Assembly (NCBI RefSeq): GCF_000960975.1
Contig: NZ_CP010803.1
Location: 4,061,818-4,125,817 of the forward strand
DNA from: Martelella endophytica
GTDB lineage: Bacteria > Pseudomonadota > Alphaproteobacteria > Rhizobiales > Rhizobiaceae
Direction of reading: 5' to 3'
Length of the DNA: 64,000 nt
Part shown: positions 41,265 to 48,743 of the stretch, in pieces
How the letters are laid out: each line of letters opens with the position of its first letter
How positions within the stretch are numbered: position 1 is the stretch's first letter
Notes under the pieces: generated by a model
The model's database searches: none
What the model was told of the DNA's origin: nothing
What the model saw: only the letters and a program-made list of their open reading frames with translations
Made by a program: the position numbers and the translations under genes

Positions 41265-41594
41265 TGTGGGTCGCGGCACCCGACAGCAGAGTGATGGTTG
41301 CCTGAGCGGATGTGATCAGCGCAACGCTCCCACAGAAAAGTGAACGGGGCTTGGAAACCGACTTCGGTTGAAAGCGCTGTCGGTCGTTGTGCCCTGAAAC
41401 TGGGCTACGACGGATCTTCCTTCGCAAGCAGGCAAACCGAAAAGGTCCCCAAAAGGCCAAAATGTGGCACTTCCGTACTATCGAAGGTTTGATTCGGGGG
41501 GCAGATCGTGCAAAGAACCTGATCCGATCGGACTTCAACAGCGTAAGGTCGGATAACGTCAAAAAATACGAAGAAGACAGGACAGGGCACTATA

Positions 41595-41771
41595 ATGGCG
41601 GAAGACGGTAACAATAGCCTTGGTGCGGCGAAAGATCCGGAATCCAAGCTGGACCGCAAGACGACCGAGTTGCTTTCCCAGATCAAGCAGGAACCGATCC
41701 CCGATCGGCTGCTGGAGCTTGCCATGAAATTGCAGCAAGCGCTGAACGAGCGGGAAACCAAGCCGTCCTGA
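41595..41771 (+). CDS. NepR-like anti-sigma factor candidate
   Basis: A 58-residue ORF. An N-terminal polar stretch is followed by a helix (KTTELLSQIKQ), the segment EPIPDRLLEL (residues 33-42) and a second helix (AMKLQQALNERE). NepR proteins are about 60 residues and carry a helix, then a [E/Q]PxPDRxxxL segment, then a second helix; they bind EcfG until phosphorylated PhyR releases them. The match is by motif only. An imperfect AGG site precedes the ATG. It shares the island with an EcfG-like sigma factor and a receiver/sigma-like regulator. Confidence 0.62.
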   Translation: MAEDGNNSLGAAKDPESKLDRKTTELLSQIKQEPIPDRLLELAMKLQQALNERETKPS

Positions 41772-41800
41772 CTTCAATTGCCGCTCTTCGTCACTGGCCA

Positions 41801-41831
41801 AAAAAACGCCGTGCGAACCCGCACGGCGTTT
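41801..41831. terminator. Bidirectional intrinsic terminator
   Basis: AAACGCCGTGC (41804-41814) pairs with GCACGGCGTTT (41821-41831) around a 6-nt loop, with an A-run on the left. It lies between the convergent NepR-like and PRC-barrel genes. Confidence 0.9.
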
Positions 41832-41853
41832 CTGTATCGAAGTCTTTTTGCGT

Positions 41854-42816
41854 TTACCGCATCATGAACTCATCCGGATTGTCGCCGAAGGCGTTGGCAT
41901 CATATTCCGGCTGATCCTCAAGCTGAGACTCCGTGAACTGCGTGAAGACCGCGAAATCGTCACCATCGCGGCGCACCGTCAGGTTTTCCGATGACATGGC
42001 GACCTCTTTTTCGCCAAGACCGAGAAAGCCCCCGACATCCACGATGAATGCCTGGACTTCGCCTTCCGGCTTCAGGATAACATCCCCAATATCCCCGATC
42101 TCATCGCCATTTTCGCCATAGACCACAGCGCCAATCAGGTCGTCGGCCCTGAGGCTCTCATTGGATACCTGCTCCATGTCGCGCCACGCCATGCCGGCGC
42201 TGGAATCGGTCATGGTATTATAGCCGATGTCGCCTGCCCCTTCCGGCGCGGTGCTGCTGCCCTCGCCCGCCATGCGGTCGGTCGGAGTCGTCGGGGCGGT
42301 CTCGCCATCAGGATAGCGATCGCTGCGATCGGCAGCCATGTCCTCATTGTCGGAAATATCGGTCCGCATATCGGCGGAAGGTGTGACCGCCCGATAGTCG
42401 AAATCCGGAGCGTTTTCCAGTTCCTCACGGCTCGTGGCGAGCGTCAGATGCAGCATGTTTTGATCGTCGCGGGTCTGCCCGACCTTCGCAAATGGTACCG
42501 CCACGTTCTTCTCGGCAATCCCTAGAAAGCCGCCGACGCCGATGATCAGGCCAGCGATCTCGCCGTCCTCATCAACAAGCAGGTCATCGACATCGCCGAC
42601 GGCATCAGCATCCTCATCCTGCGACGTATAGACCGTGGCCCCCAGCAGTTCCGAACCCAGAAGCTGATTCGGGGACGTCTCGACCGTCGACATGTCCATG
42701 GTCTTCATGGTGTCGGCCTGCGTTGTCGTCTCGTTTGCGGGCTGATCCTGCGCATAGACACTGCCGGCAAGCAGTGCGCAGGCCGCTACGGTCGTCGTAA
42801 ATCTGGTGACAGACAT
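41854..42816 (-). CDS. Exported protein with two PRC-barrel domains
   Basis: A 320-residue protein with a cleavable signal peptide (VAACALLAGSVYAQ). Two PRC-barrel units follow, about 50-140 (LLGSELLGATVY, VDDLLVDEDGEIAGLIIGVGGFLGI) and 225-300 (DLIGAVVYGENGDEIGDI, VQAFIVDVGGFLGLGEKEVAM), joined by an acidic Asp/Thr/Ser-rich linker. Such periplasmic PRC proteins are frequent in rhizobial stress regulons; the ligand is unknown. AGAGAGGG precedes the ATG. Confidence 0.88.
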   Translation of the reverse strand: MSVTRFTTTVAACALLAGSVYAQDQPANETTTQADTMKTMDMSTVETSPNQLLGSELLGATVYTSQDEDADAVGDVDDLLVDEDGEIAGLIIGVGGFLGIAEKNVAVPFAKVGQTRDDQNMLHLTLATSREELENAPDFDYRAVTPSADMRTDISDNEDMAADRSDRYPDGETAPTTPTDRMAGEGSSTAPEGAGDIGYNTMTDSSAGMAWRDMEQVSNESLRADDLIGAVVYGENGDEIGDIGDVILKPEGEVQAFIVDVGGFLGLGEKEVAMSSENLTVRRDGDDFAVFTQFTESQLEDQPEYDANAFGDNPDEFMMR

Positions 42817-42897
42817 ATCAATCCCTCTCTGTTGTTGCACATGTCCGCGAACGGGAGCGAGAGCCCGAGAGGCTCGCTCCGTTCGCTGCCCCCTGCC

Positions 42898-42922
42898 AAC
42901 TGTGAGGCGCCGGCGATGTTCC
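42898..42922 (-). promoter_or_regulatory. EcfG-type promoter of the PRC-barrel gene
   Basis: GGAAC (42922-42918), 17 nt, GTT (42900-42898), minus strand, 82 bp before the ATG. Exact consensus. Confidence 0.82.
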
Positions 42923-42988
42923 AGCCGAGGCCGGAAAACCAGGAATTTCTGCCTCCGTGCTTGGCAGGCGCGTGCGCAGGACGGCACG

Positions 42989-43013
42989 GGAACAAAACCG
43001 GTGCGACCCGGTT
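42989..43013 (+). promoter_or_regulatory. EcfG-type promoter of small membrane protein genes
   Basis: GGAAC (42989-42993), 17 nt, GTT (43011-43013), 38 bp before the TTG at 43051. Exact consensus, divergent from the PRC promoter. Confidence 0.8.
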
Positions 43014-43050
43014 CGGGCGAAAACACGTATCCAACGACGGAGATTGGACC

Positions 43051-43269
43051 TTGGCTAGAGATAGAAAAACGACCGACCGTTCTTCGGCGCGACCGGAATT
43101 TCCGGAGGAACAGGCGAAGCAGGGAACAACGGTGCTCAGGACACGGTTTGCGCGGCTCGTCTTCATCGGCGGGCTCGTCCTGATCATCCTCCTTGCCTTT
43201 TCGACGATGTTCTATCCTTGGCGTAAGGACACGGACGCGGCGAACCCGACGATCACCACGCCCGGCTAA
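43051..43269 (+). CDS. Small single-span membrane protein
   Basis: A 72-residue protein read from a TTG at 43051 with GGAG about 9 nt upstream; starting earlier would place the coding sequence over the promoter. A charged N-terminus precedes one transmembrane helix (LVFIGGLVLIILLAFSTMF) and a short polar tail. Function unknown. The TTG start is inferred. Confidence 0.55.
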   Translation: MARDRKTTDRSSARPEFPEEQAKQGTTVLRTRFARLVFIGGLVLIILLAFSTMFYPWRKDTDAANPTITTPG

Positions 43270-43338
43270 CCGGGTGGCACGAGGAAACGGATCGCCGCCG
43301 ACCGCGTTATTCAGAAAAGCGAGAGAGAGGAGTGCGCA

Positions 43339-43569
43339 ATGGAAAAGGAACTTCCCCCTAAGAAGGCGAGACAGGGGCGCCGATCCCCCCGCGCCTTCGT
43401 CATTCTTGCGATCTCGATTGCGCTGGCGCTGGTCGCCTGGGCAGCCGTCGAGCTTTTCTACAATGTCGCAATGGAACCGGAAGGCGCCGATCAGAACGCC
43501 GACGCTCCGGCAGTCGAGCGGCCTTCGTCCCCGTCCGAGGACCGGGCGCTGCCGCCGGCCAATGAGTAA
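43339..43569 (+). CDS. Small single-span membrane protein
   Basis: A 76-residue protein with a basic N-terminus (KKARQGRRSPR), one transmembrane helix (AFVILAISIALALVAWAAVELF) and an acidic Pro/Ala-rich periplasmic tail. GAGAGAGGAG precedes the ATG. It likely shares the 42989 promoter with the preceding gene. Function unknown. Confidence 0.7.
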   Translation: MEKELPPKKARQGRRSPRAFVILAISIALALVAWAAVELFYNVAMEPEGADQNADAPAVERPSSPSEDRALPPANE

Positions 43570-43593
43570 CAAGGGCCGACGGCCTCAGCCTGA

Positions 43594-43776
43594 TCAGGAC
43601 TTGTGATCCGGCTTTCGCTTGCGCTTTCCGGAGGCCATGTCGTCGAGTTCCTTCTCCGACATGGACTTCTCCATCTGGCGAGCCGGCCCCTTGAGATCGC
43701 TTTTCTTCTGCTCGCCACGCTTGGCGGCGAGTGCAGCACCGGCGGCTTTCTGCTGGGATTTCGATTGTGCAGGCAT
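43594..43776 (-). CDS. DUF3008-like small basic protein
   Basis: A 60-residue Lys/Gln/Ala-rich protein, MPAQSKSQQKAAGAALAAKRGE followed by MSEKELDDMASGKRKRKP. This matches the DUF3008 family of small basic proteins. I put the start at the MPAQ methionine (43776); a longer in-frame option runs through the promoter. An exact EcfG-type promoter lies 35 bp upstream. Function unknown. Confidence 0.8.
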   Translation of the reverse strand: MPAQSKSQQKAAGAALAAKRGEQKKSDLKGPARQMEKSMSEKELDDMASGKRKRKPDHKS

Positions 43777-43810
43777 GATCATCGTTCTCCAACTGTTGGA
43801 CATGCCCCCG

Positions 43811-43835
43811 AACAGCGAAAGCCATCCCATGTTCC
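43811..43835 (-). promoter_or_regulatory. EcfG-type promoter of the DUF3008 gene
   Basis: GGAAC (43835-43831), 17 nt, GTT (43813-43811), minus strand. Only 5 bp separate it from the plus-strand -35 at 43841. Confidence 0.82.
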
Positions 43836-43840
43836 AGTCG

Positions 43841-43865
43841 CGAACAAAAATCCGTTTCAGGCGTT
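43841..43865 (+). promoter_or_regulatory. Near-consensus EcfG-type promoter (CGAAC-N17-GTT)
   Basis: CGAAC (43841-43845), one mismatch, 17 nt, GTT (43863-43865), 44 bp before the ATG at 43910. Confidence 0.55.
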
Positions 43866-43909
43866 TGGCAGGACGATCCAGCATCAACGATGCCCAAAAG
43901 GAAATCATC

Positions 43910-44197
43910 ATGACCAACAATTCTGAGAGCAATCAACCCGACATAGTACACTCCCCTGTTGGCGCAGAAGCAGATGTCGAAAGCGTCGCAGAAGAGATTA
44001 CCTCGCGTCAGATCTCGGCGCAGACGTATGGCGGCGATCCTGTAGAGGAACGCAAGCAGCGCCTAAAGGACATTATTGCGGAGTTGGAAACCCGGACACA
44101 GGCCAGCGAGCGCGGAGAGGATCTTAAGCCATTGCTCGAGGAAGCACGATCTTCCCTTGAAATCGTCGAAACACAATCCGCGCGTGGCGAGCGTTGA
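43910..44197 (+). CDS. Small acidic helical protein, unknown function
   Basis: A 95-residue soluble protein. The C-terminal half (EERKQRLKDIIAELETRTQASERGEDLKPLLEEARSSLEIVE) is strongly helical and charged, possibly a coiled coil. AAAAGGAAATC precedes the ATG. No family is recognised. Confidence 0.65.
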   Translation: MTNNSESNQPDIVHSPVGAEADVESVAEEITSRQISAQTYGGDPVEERKQRLKDIIAELETRTQASERGEDLKPLLEEARSSLEIVETQSARGER

Positions 44198-44384
44198 AGC
44201 CTCCCGTCAATTGGCCCGTCGCTAGAAACCTATCCAACATCTTCTTCGGTAGGGTTTTCAGCCGGGCTGTCGCTCGACCGACCGGTGACGGTGCCCTGAC
44301 CTCTGTATGAACTGCGACCGGGCAAACAGCCAAGGCCGTTATCCCAGGCGCGATGCAAGTTGATTAGCTAGAGGAGATGGAACG

Positions 44385-44771
44385 ATGTTTGACAGGCCTG
44401 TGGTCAGACATGACAGAGAAGTCCCTGAAGAAGTCGTTGAAGTCGGCAATAAGAAGCGGGCCAGATTCCGGATGTTATTTTCGGCTGATCGTACGGAGAC
44501 CCACAGCCTGACCTGCGGCATCGCCAACCTTGACCGTGATAATCCCTTGCCTCTGCACCGGCATGCACACGCGGAAATTTACATAGGACTGTCGGGAGAG
44601 GCGGAGGTCAAGGTCAAGGGGCAGAGCTTCCGCCTCTCTGAAGGGACCGCTGTGTTCATACCTGGAAACCTTGAGCACGCCGTGCATAGCGGGTCGAACG
44701 CCAAGCTGCTCTTCATGTTTTCGGCCGACAGCTATCAGGACGTCCACTACGTCTATCTGGACGATGATTGA
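44385..44771 (+). CDS. Cupin-domain protein
   Basis: A 128-residue single cupin. Motif 1 is PLHRHAHAEIYIGLSGEAEV with the metal-binding His residues and Glu; motif 2 is GTAVFIPGNLEHAVHSG. It could bind a metal and a small ligand, but the reaction is unknown. AGAGGAG precedes the ATG. It is the last gene of the stress cargo, is slightly lower in GC than its neighbours, and no EcfG-type promoter is seen. Confidence 0.85.
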   Translation: MFDRPVVRHDREVPEEVVEVGNKKRARFRMLFSADRTETHSLTCGIANLDRDNPLPLHRHAHAEIYIGLSGEAEVKVKGQSFRLSEGTAVFIPGNLEHAVHSGSNAKLLFMFSADSYQDVHYVYLDDD

Positions 44772-45110
44772 AAAGAACATCAGTGAGACTCACGCCTTAT
44801 TGTCACGGGAGCTGATACATTTGACCCACAGTTCAACCCAGCCCTAAACTTTAGCCTCGACTTTAGGCTTTGAATTTAGCCTCAGACTGGGCAACCCGCG
44901 CGGTGCCAAATACCCGCAAGGGCAAGGGGCTGAGGAAGGACCCACCGTTTTGTTGGAGGCTGGCGGACCCGGTAAACCAAAGGGCGGACCGCCGAAACGA
45001 TCCGCCCCTCTACACCCGTCCCAGGCACTCAGTCAGAAGCTCTGATTCTGCACGCCGGGAACGCGATGATTTAACAACGCATCAATGACGCCGACAATCC
45101 GGCCACTCGG
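44772..45110. other. Junction between stress cargo and prophage remnant
   Basis: 339 bp with no credible gene. GGGCGGA (44982-44988) pairs with TCCGCCC (45001-45007) over a 12-nt loop, a possible weak terminator of the prophage operon. A short direct repeat of TTTAGCCTC occurs near 44849-44880. Confidence 0.45.
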
Positions 45111-45806
45111 CTACACCTTGCTGACACAAGCCAACGGCACGATCATCGGCGTCATCCGCCCGAACAGATCGACCTCGATCACGACATCACCCTTGCCCGT
45201 GGTGTTGGGCGTCACCACCGTCCCGACCTGCCCGGCAAAAATCCCGTCCTCGACGGTCACCCTGTCACCGGCAACGACCTGCACATCGCTTTGCCGCTCA
45301 TAATCGAAAGCGCCATTGTCCGCCTTGCGCATCAGGGCTGAGATGGCATCGGCCTTGAGCGCATAGGGTGTTTCCCATCCGCCGAGGATCGCCGTCACAT
45401 GCTCCTGCCTCAGCAATCCTCTCAGTGCCTTCGCCGTGCTGACGAAGCGGACGAGGACATAGCCGGTCATCAGCACCTCGTCCTGCGGCGGCAGCAGCTT
45501 TCCACGTCGCTTGCGCCGCTTGCCCCGGCGCATCGGCACCAGCGCCTCTGCCCCGATCGCCTTCAGGGCTGTCTCCGTCTCCTGCTCATGGCCCGGATGA
45601 ACAACGGCCACATACCAGCTGGCCGTGTCGCTTTCGGTGTCGGAGGCTAGCGCCCCCTGCTCGTCCCGCCGCATCCGCCGGAGCGCATCATCCCGCTCCA
45701 GCTTTCGCAGACTGCGTTCACCGAGTTCCGCTTCCATGCTGCTCGTCATTGTGATCCTTGCCGTTGCTGCTGCCGTCATCTCCGCCACCGTCCCCACTAT
45801 CGTCAT
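45111..45806 (-). CDS. NusG/RfaH-like transcription elongation factor of prophage
   Basis: A 231-residue protein. After a ~60-residue polar leader comes an NGN domain (ASWYVAVVHPGHEQETETALKAIGAEALVPMRR, then LMTGYVLVRF) and a C-terminal KOW motif (VAGDRVTVEDGIFAGQVGTVV). NusG paralogues modulate RNA polymerase pausing and termination; a phage copy at the end of the early operon could act as an operon-specific antiterminator. Its ATG overlaps the preceding stop (ATGA). Confidence 0.85.
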   Translation of the reverse strand: MTIVGTVAEMTAAATARITMTSSMEAELGERSLRKLERDDALRRMRRDEQGALASDTESDTASWYVAVVHPGHEQETETALKAIGAEALVPMRRGKRRKRRGKLLPPQDEVLMTGYVLVRFVSTAKALRGLLRQEHVTAILGGWETPYALKADAISALMRKADNGAFDYERQSDVQVVAGDRVTVEDGIFAGQVGTVVTPNTTGKGDVVIEVDLFGRMTPMIVPLACVSKV

Positions 45807-46546
45807 TGTGCTGCCGCCTCGCTCTGTCCGATCCGCTGTAACCTGTCGAAGAAGCCGTTGAGCGCCGTTGCCGGCGTGCCGTCATCAAGCGGCGGGAAGT
45901 AAATCCATTCCGCCCTGCCCGTATCTGAAAGCCACGGATACCCCCGGGCCTTATGCTCCTGCTCCCATGCCAGCCAGAGATCGTTTCCAACCTTCACCGG
46001 CTCGAAGTCAGAGCCGAGCAGCACCGTTTCTGGCGAGACCCGGACACCCCGGCCCGGATAACGCACCGCCTGGTCATGCATCGCATTCACCGACGGCCAG
46101 CCCATCTTCTGCATCCGCTCATGCTGGAGGGCGTTGCGGTCCGTTCTGCCTGCCGCGATCTCATGCTCCTGGAACCGGGTGAGCGGCGGTAGCGGTGTGC
46201 AGGGCTCTGCTAGCCGGATGAAGCGTTCGGCCATCCAGGCCTTGCCGAAGGTTGCGGCCATGGCAGGGCCGGTGGCCGGGGCTTCCATGCCTTCAGGCAC
46301 ATCCTGCCAGCGCTTGTCCCGGAGATAGGTGCTGGCAGCAAACTTCACCGCCCTGCCCTTCATTGCGGCAAGGGTGAGGAAAGCCGGAAGCAGGCTCGAT
46401 GCCCTCTCCCGGTCTTCTGCCGTCAGTCCCTGCCATTCGACAAAGGCCCGCTCGTCGCTGTCATCGCCGAAGGTCGGCCATTGCCGGTAGAACTTCAGGA
46501 AGCTCTTTCTGAGTGTCCTGCGGTCTTCGCTGTCAGTGGCGGTCAT
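45803..46546 (-). CDS. Prophage protein, unknown function
   Basis: A 247-residue soluble protein. It is Trp-rich (WPTFGDD, WQGLTAEDR, RWQDVPEG, AWMAERFIRLAEP), which suggests several small aromatic-cored units, and ends WIYFPPLDDG...NGFFDRLQRIGQ. No family is recognised. It overlaps the next gene by 4 nt and the previous one by 14 nt. It lies between the replication initiator and the NusG-like gene. Confidence 0.65.
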   Translation of the reverse strand: MTATDSEDRRTLRKSFLKFYRQWPTFGDDSDERAFVEWQGLTAEDRERASSLLPAFLTLAAMKGRAVKFAASTYLRDKRWQDVPEGMEAPATGPAMAATFGKAWMAERFIRLAEPCTPLPPLTRFQEHEIAAGRTDRNALQHERMQKMGWPSVNAMHDQAVRYPGRGVRVSPETVLLGSDFEPVKVGNDLWLAWEQEHKARGYPWLSDTGRAEWIYFPPLDDGTPATALNGFFDRLQRIGQSEAAAQ

Positions 46547-47027
46547 CGTGGCCTCCTGTGGTTCGGTGAGCCGCGGCTCCGGCGATCAGGGCCTTGACGG
46601 CTGCGACCTTCTCCCGACGACGCTGCTTCTCCTCCGGTGAGAGCGATGCGGAAAGCCGCCGGCGTTCTTCGATGCCACTCACCCGCTCGCGCTCGATCCG
46701 AAGCATCTCCCGGTCATGGCGGGCGGCGTCATCGACAAGGACGGAGAGTTCGGCCGGCTTCGGCAGGAACGAGCGGAAGCGCTCATAGCGGCCAAGCCTG
46801 AGGTTCTCGAACACCCGGCGCATGGCACCGACGGGTTTGTCCCTCAGCACGTCCGCATAAAGCTCCGGCGCCATCTCCGGATCGATGCTGTCGGGGAGGA
46901 TGAAGCCGTATTGCATCAGCTTCGCCAGCATCAGATCGGAGCGGTGTGCACCTGCCGGTTCAAGTGCGGCTCTCAACCGTCCAGTCAGTTCTGTCGATGT
47001 CGATGATGTCTGCATCTCGTTTGCCAT
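46533..47027 (-). CDS. Prophage protein, unknown function
   Basis: A 164-residue protein read from the ATG at 47027 (AGGGCAG upstream). The N-terminal ~100 residues (LTGRLRAALEPAGAHRSDLMLAKLM, then VGAMRRVFENLRLGRYERFRSFLPKPAEL) resemble helical phage replication accessory proteins; the rest is a long charged helix rich in Arg and Glu. It overlaps the initiator gene by 68 nt. No family is recognised. Confidence 0.6.
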   Translation of the reverse strand: MANEMQTSSTSTELTGRLRAALEPAGAHRSDLMLAKLMQYGFILPDSIDPEMAPELYADVLRDKPVGAMRRVFENLRLGRYERFRSFLPKPAELSVLVDDAARHDREMLRIERERVSGIEERRRLSASLSPEEKQRRREKVAAVKALIAGAAAHRTTGGHDDRH

Positions 47028-48003
47028 TGTTCTGCCCTGTGCGTTTGTCGAAGGATGCCTGCGCCCGCCTGTGGTGTTCACGCAGATGATCGGCGCGTGA
47101 TGGCGGCCATGGCGGTGATCTGGCCGATGATGCGGCGGGCGACGTCGCAGGCTGCACGGCCGGCCTGTCGGTCCAGCGATCCTGATTGAGCCATGTCGAG
47201 AGGTTGCACCACGGCCGATCGTCGGTCTTGGCGACGTAGCGCTTCAGACCGGCGATGATCGTGTCGAAGTCGGCCCGCTGCCGTGCCGAGGCCCATGCCT
47301 TCAGCGCGGTCTTGCGGGCAACCTTCTGCGGATAGATCGGCCAGACAGCGTCGTCGAACTCCGCCGTCAGGCCGGTGATATCGCCACCGTGACGACGCGA
47401 CCGGCGCTTGGCGGTGCTGACGGCATCGCCTGTTTCCCCTGCCCCTGCCGGTTCGGCTCCGAGGTCTGCCCCGGAACCGGTGCTGAGACCGGTATCCGGT
47501 TCTGCTGCAAACAGACCCGCTTCAGCCCCGACGGGGGGATCTTTCTTTTGGGCCCCTTTAGGGGCCTTTTCTTTCAGGGGGGAATTTTTCTGATAGGGGG
47601 TTTGGGGGGAAGTGTCTTTTGCCGGGTCGGCGCAAACGCCGCTGACCGTCTTAAATTCAGACGCAGGCGTCTTAAAACCGTCTGACACCGTCTTAATTTC
47701 GCTGTCAGGCGTCTTAAAGTCGCCCTCACCCGTCTTAATCCCGTCTGAAAGCGTCTTAACGGCGTCTGAATCCGTCTGATCAAGACGCTTCGCAGATGCC
47801 TTGCGCCGCTCATAGTATCGACGGTTGCGCGCACGCCGGGACGCACCGGCACCTTCGTTGGTACCGGTGTCGTCATCCGCCTCGCCGGTGGCCGGCACGA
47901 ACACAGGTTCGCGCTCGGCCAGCGCTGCAGCCGTGCGGCCGATCAGATCGGCATCAACGCCTGCACGCACCAGATCGGCTATGAGGGCGGCAACCGGGGT
48001 CAT
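46960..48003 (-). CDS. Phage replication initiator-like protein with internal iterons
   Basis: A 347-residue protein. Near residues 78-120 there are six seven-residue repeats of the form SDxIKTx, encoded by six 21-bp DNA repeats (see 47647-47759). A disordered Pro/Lys/Ala linker follows. The C-terminal block DDAVWPIYPQKVARKTALKAW, DFDTIIAGLKRYVAKTDDRPWCNLSTWLNQDRW is the pattern of phage O/DnaT-like replication proteins that recruit helicase. Start overlaps the upstream stop by 1 base. Initiator genes that contain their own origin are known from lambda O. Confidence 0.7.
   Translation of the reverse strand: MTPVAALIADLVRAGVDADLIGRTAAALAEREPVFVPATGEADDDTGTNEGAGASRRARNRRYYERRKASAKRLDQTDSDAVKTLSDGIKTGEGDFKTPDSEIKTVSDGFKTPASEFKTVSGVCADPAKDTSPQTPYQKNSPLKEKAPKGAQKKDPPVGAEAGLFAAEPDTGLSTGSGADLGAEPAGAGETGDAVSTAKRRSRRHGGDITGLTAEFDDAVWPIYPQKVARKTALKAWASARQRADFDTIIAGLKRYVAKTDDRPWCNLSTWLNQDRWTDRPAVQPATSPAASSARSPPWPPSRADHLREHHRRAQASFDKRTGQNNGKRDADIIDIDRTDWTVESRT
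47647..47780 (-). repeat. Array of 21-bp direct repeats (iteron-like), possible replication origin
   Basis: The plus-strand core CGTCTTAA occurs at 47647, 47668, 47689, 47710, 47731 and 47752, exactly 21 bp apart. A degenerate seventh copy (CGTCTGAT) is at 47773. On the coding strand the core reads TTAAGACG. The period equals seven codons, so the array is also a protein repeat. A stretch with G-runs and short T-runs (47545-47640) adjoins it. Confidence 0.8.
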
Positions 48004-48743
48004 CAGCCGAGTTCCCGCTCGATCCGCTTGCCGATGCGGGCAATCTCGTCGGCCTTGCCGGAAAGATCCAGGGCCAGCTTCAAGAGCCGGTCATGTTCCT
48101 CGCAGTGCGCCTTGCGGGCCGCCATGAAGCCGGCATGGAGACGGTCAAAACCTTCTTTCTCGGCGGTGTATTCGTCCAGCAGCGGATTGCTGCCCTCCGG
48201 CCCGAAGAAGGCCTCGCGGACGTCGCTCACCCAGGCCCGCGGAACATTCAGGTCCCGGGCGAGCGTGGCATCGGTCCAGGATCCGCGATAGCCGCGGTCG
48301 CCATAGACGTCATCCAGCTTCTCGGTGATGATCCGCCGGTCTTCCCGGTCCATCGCCGGTGGCGGGTCTGCCTGCGGCGCGGTGGTGGCCTCTGAGGATA
48401 CCGGGGCTGCTGTGAGGGCTGTTGTTGCCTTCACGGCGAAGGCCTTCGTTGCAGCCTTTCGCGGCTTTGCGGTTGCCATGTCCTGTCCTTTCGTTTGGGT
48501 TCGGGTGTTTCGGCGGCAGGCCGGGCACCGGTCGTCTGCCGGTGTGGCTCCGACCTTCCAGCCGCCGGTGCGGAAGTGGTCCGTGATGGCCTCGGCTGGT
48601 GCCTGCCGCAGCGTGGCGGTGAGGATCGCGTAGCCGCTCGCCTCGCAGCAGCCGCAGACGATCCGCAGGGCTGCAGCCATGCTGCTGCCGTGCGCGACGG
48701 TGGTGCGCTCGAAGTGGCGAAGCGGAGGTGAGGCGATCACCAT
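48003..48743 (-). CDS. Prophage DNA-binding-like protein with Cys-rich N-terminus
   Basis: A 246-residue ORF. The N-terminal part has a possible zinc site (VCGCCEASGY ... DRCPACRR). An Ala/Lys-rich linker leads to a C-terminal domain with DREDRRIITEKLDDVYGD and LARDLNVPRAWVSDVREAFFG, a helix-turn-helix-like segment. A methionine at 48479 (MATAKPRKAA) has a strong AAAGGAC site directly upstream, so a second product starting there, or a separate gene fused in frame, is possible. The stop overlaps the initiator ATG. Confidence 0.6.
   Translation of the reverse strand: MVIASPPLRHFERTTVAHGSSMAAALRIVCGCCEASGYAILTATLRQAPAEAITDHFRTGGWKVGATPADDRCPACRRNTRTQTKGQDMATAKPRKAATKAFAVKATTALTAAPVSSEATTAPQADPPPAMDREDRRIITEKLDDVYGDRGYRGSWTDATLARDLNVPRAWVSDVREAFFGPEGSNPLLDEYTAEKEGFDRLHAGFMAARKAHCEEHDRLLKLALDLSGKADEIARIGKRIERELG

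Noticed and set aside
44870..45088. 72-codon ORF between the cupin gene and the prophage
   Set aside because: No ribosome site, biased Arg/Pro/Ser composition and no homology pattern.
47647..47780. CRISPR array
   Set aside because: The repeat core is only 8 bp at a 21-bp period, the array is inside a coding sequence in frame, and no cas genes are present.
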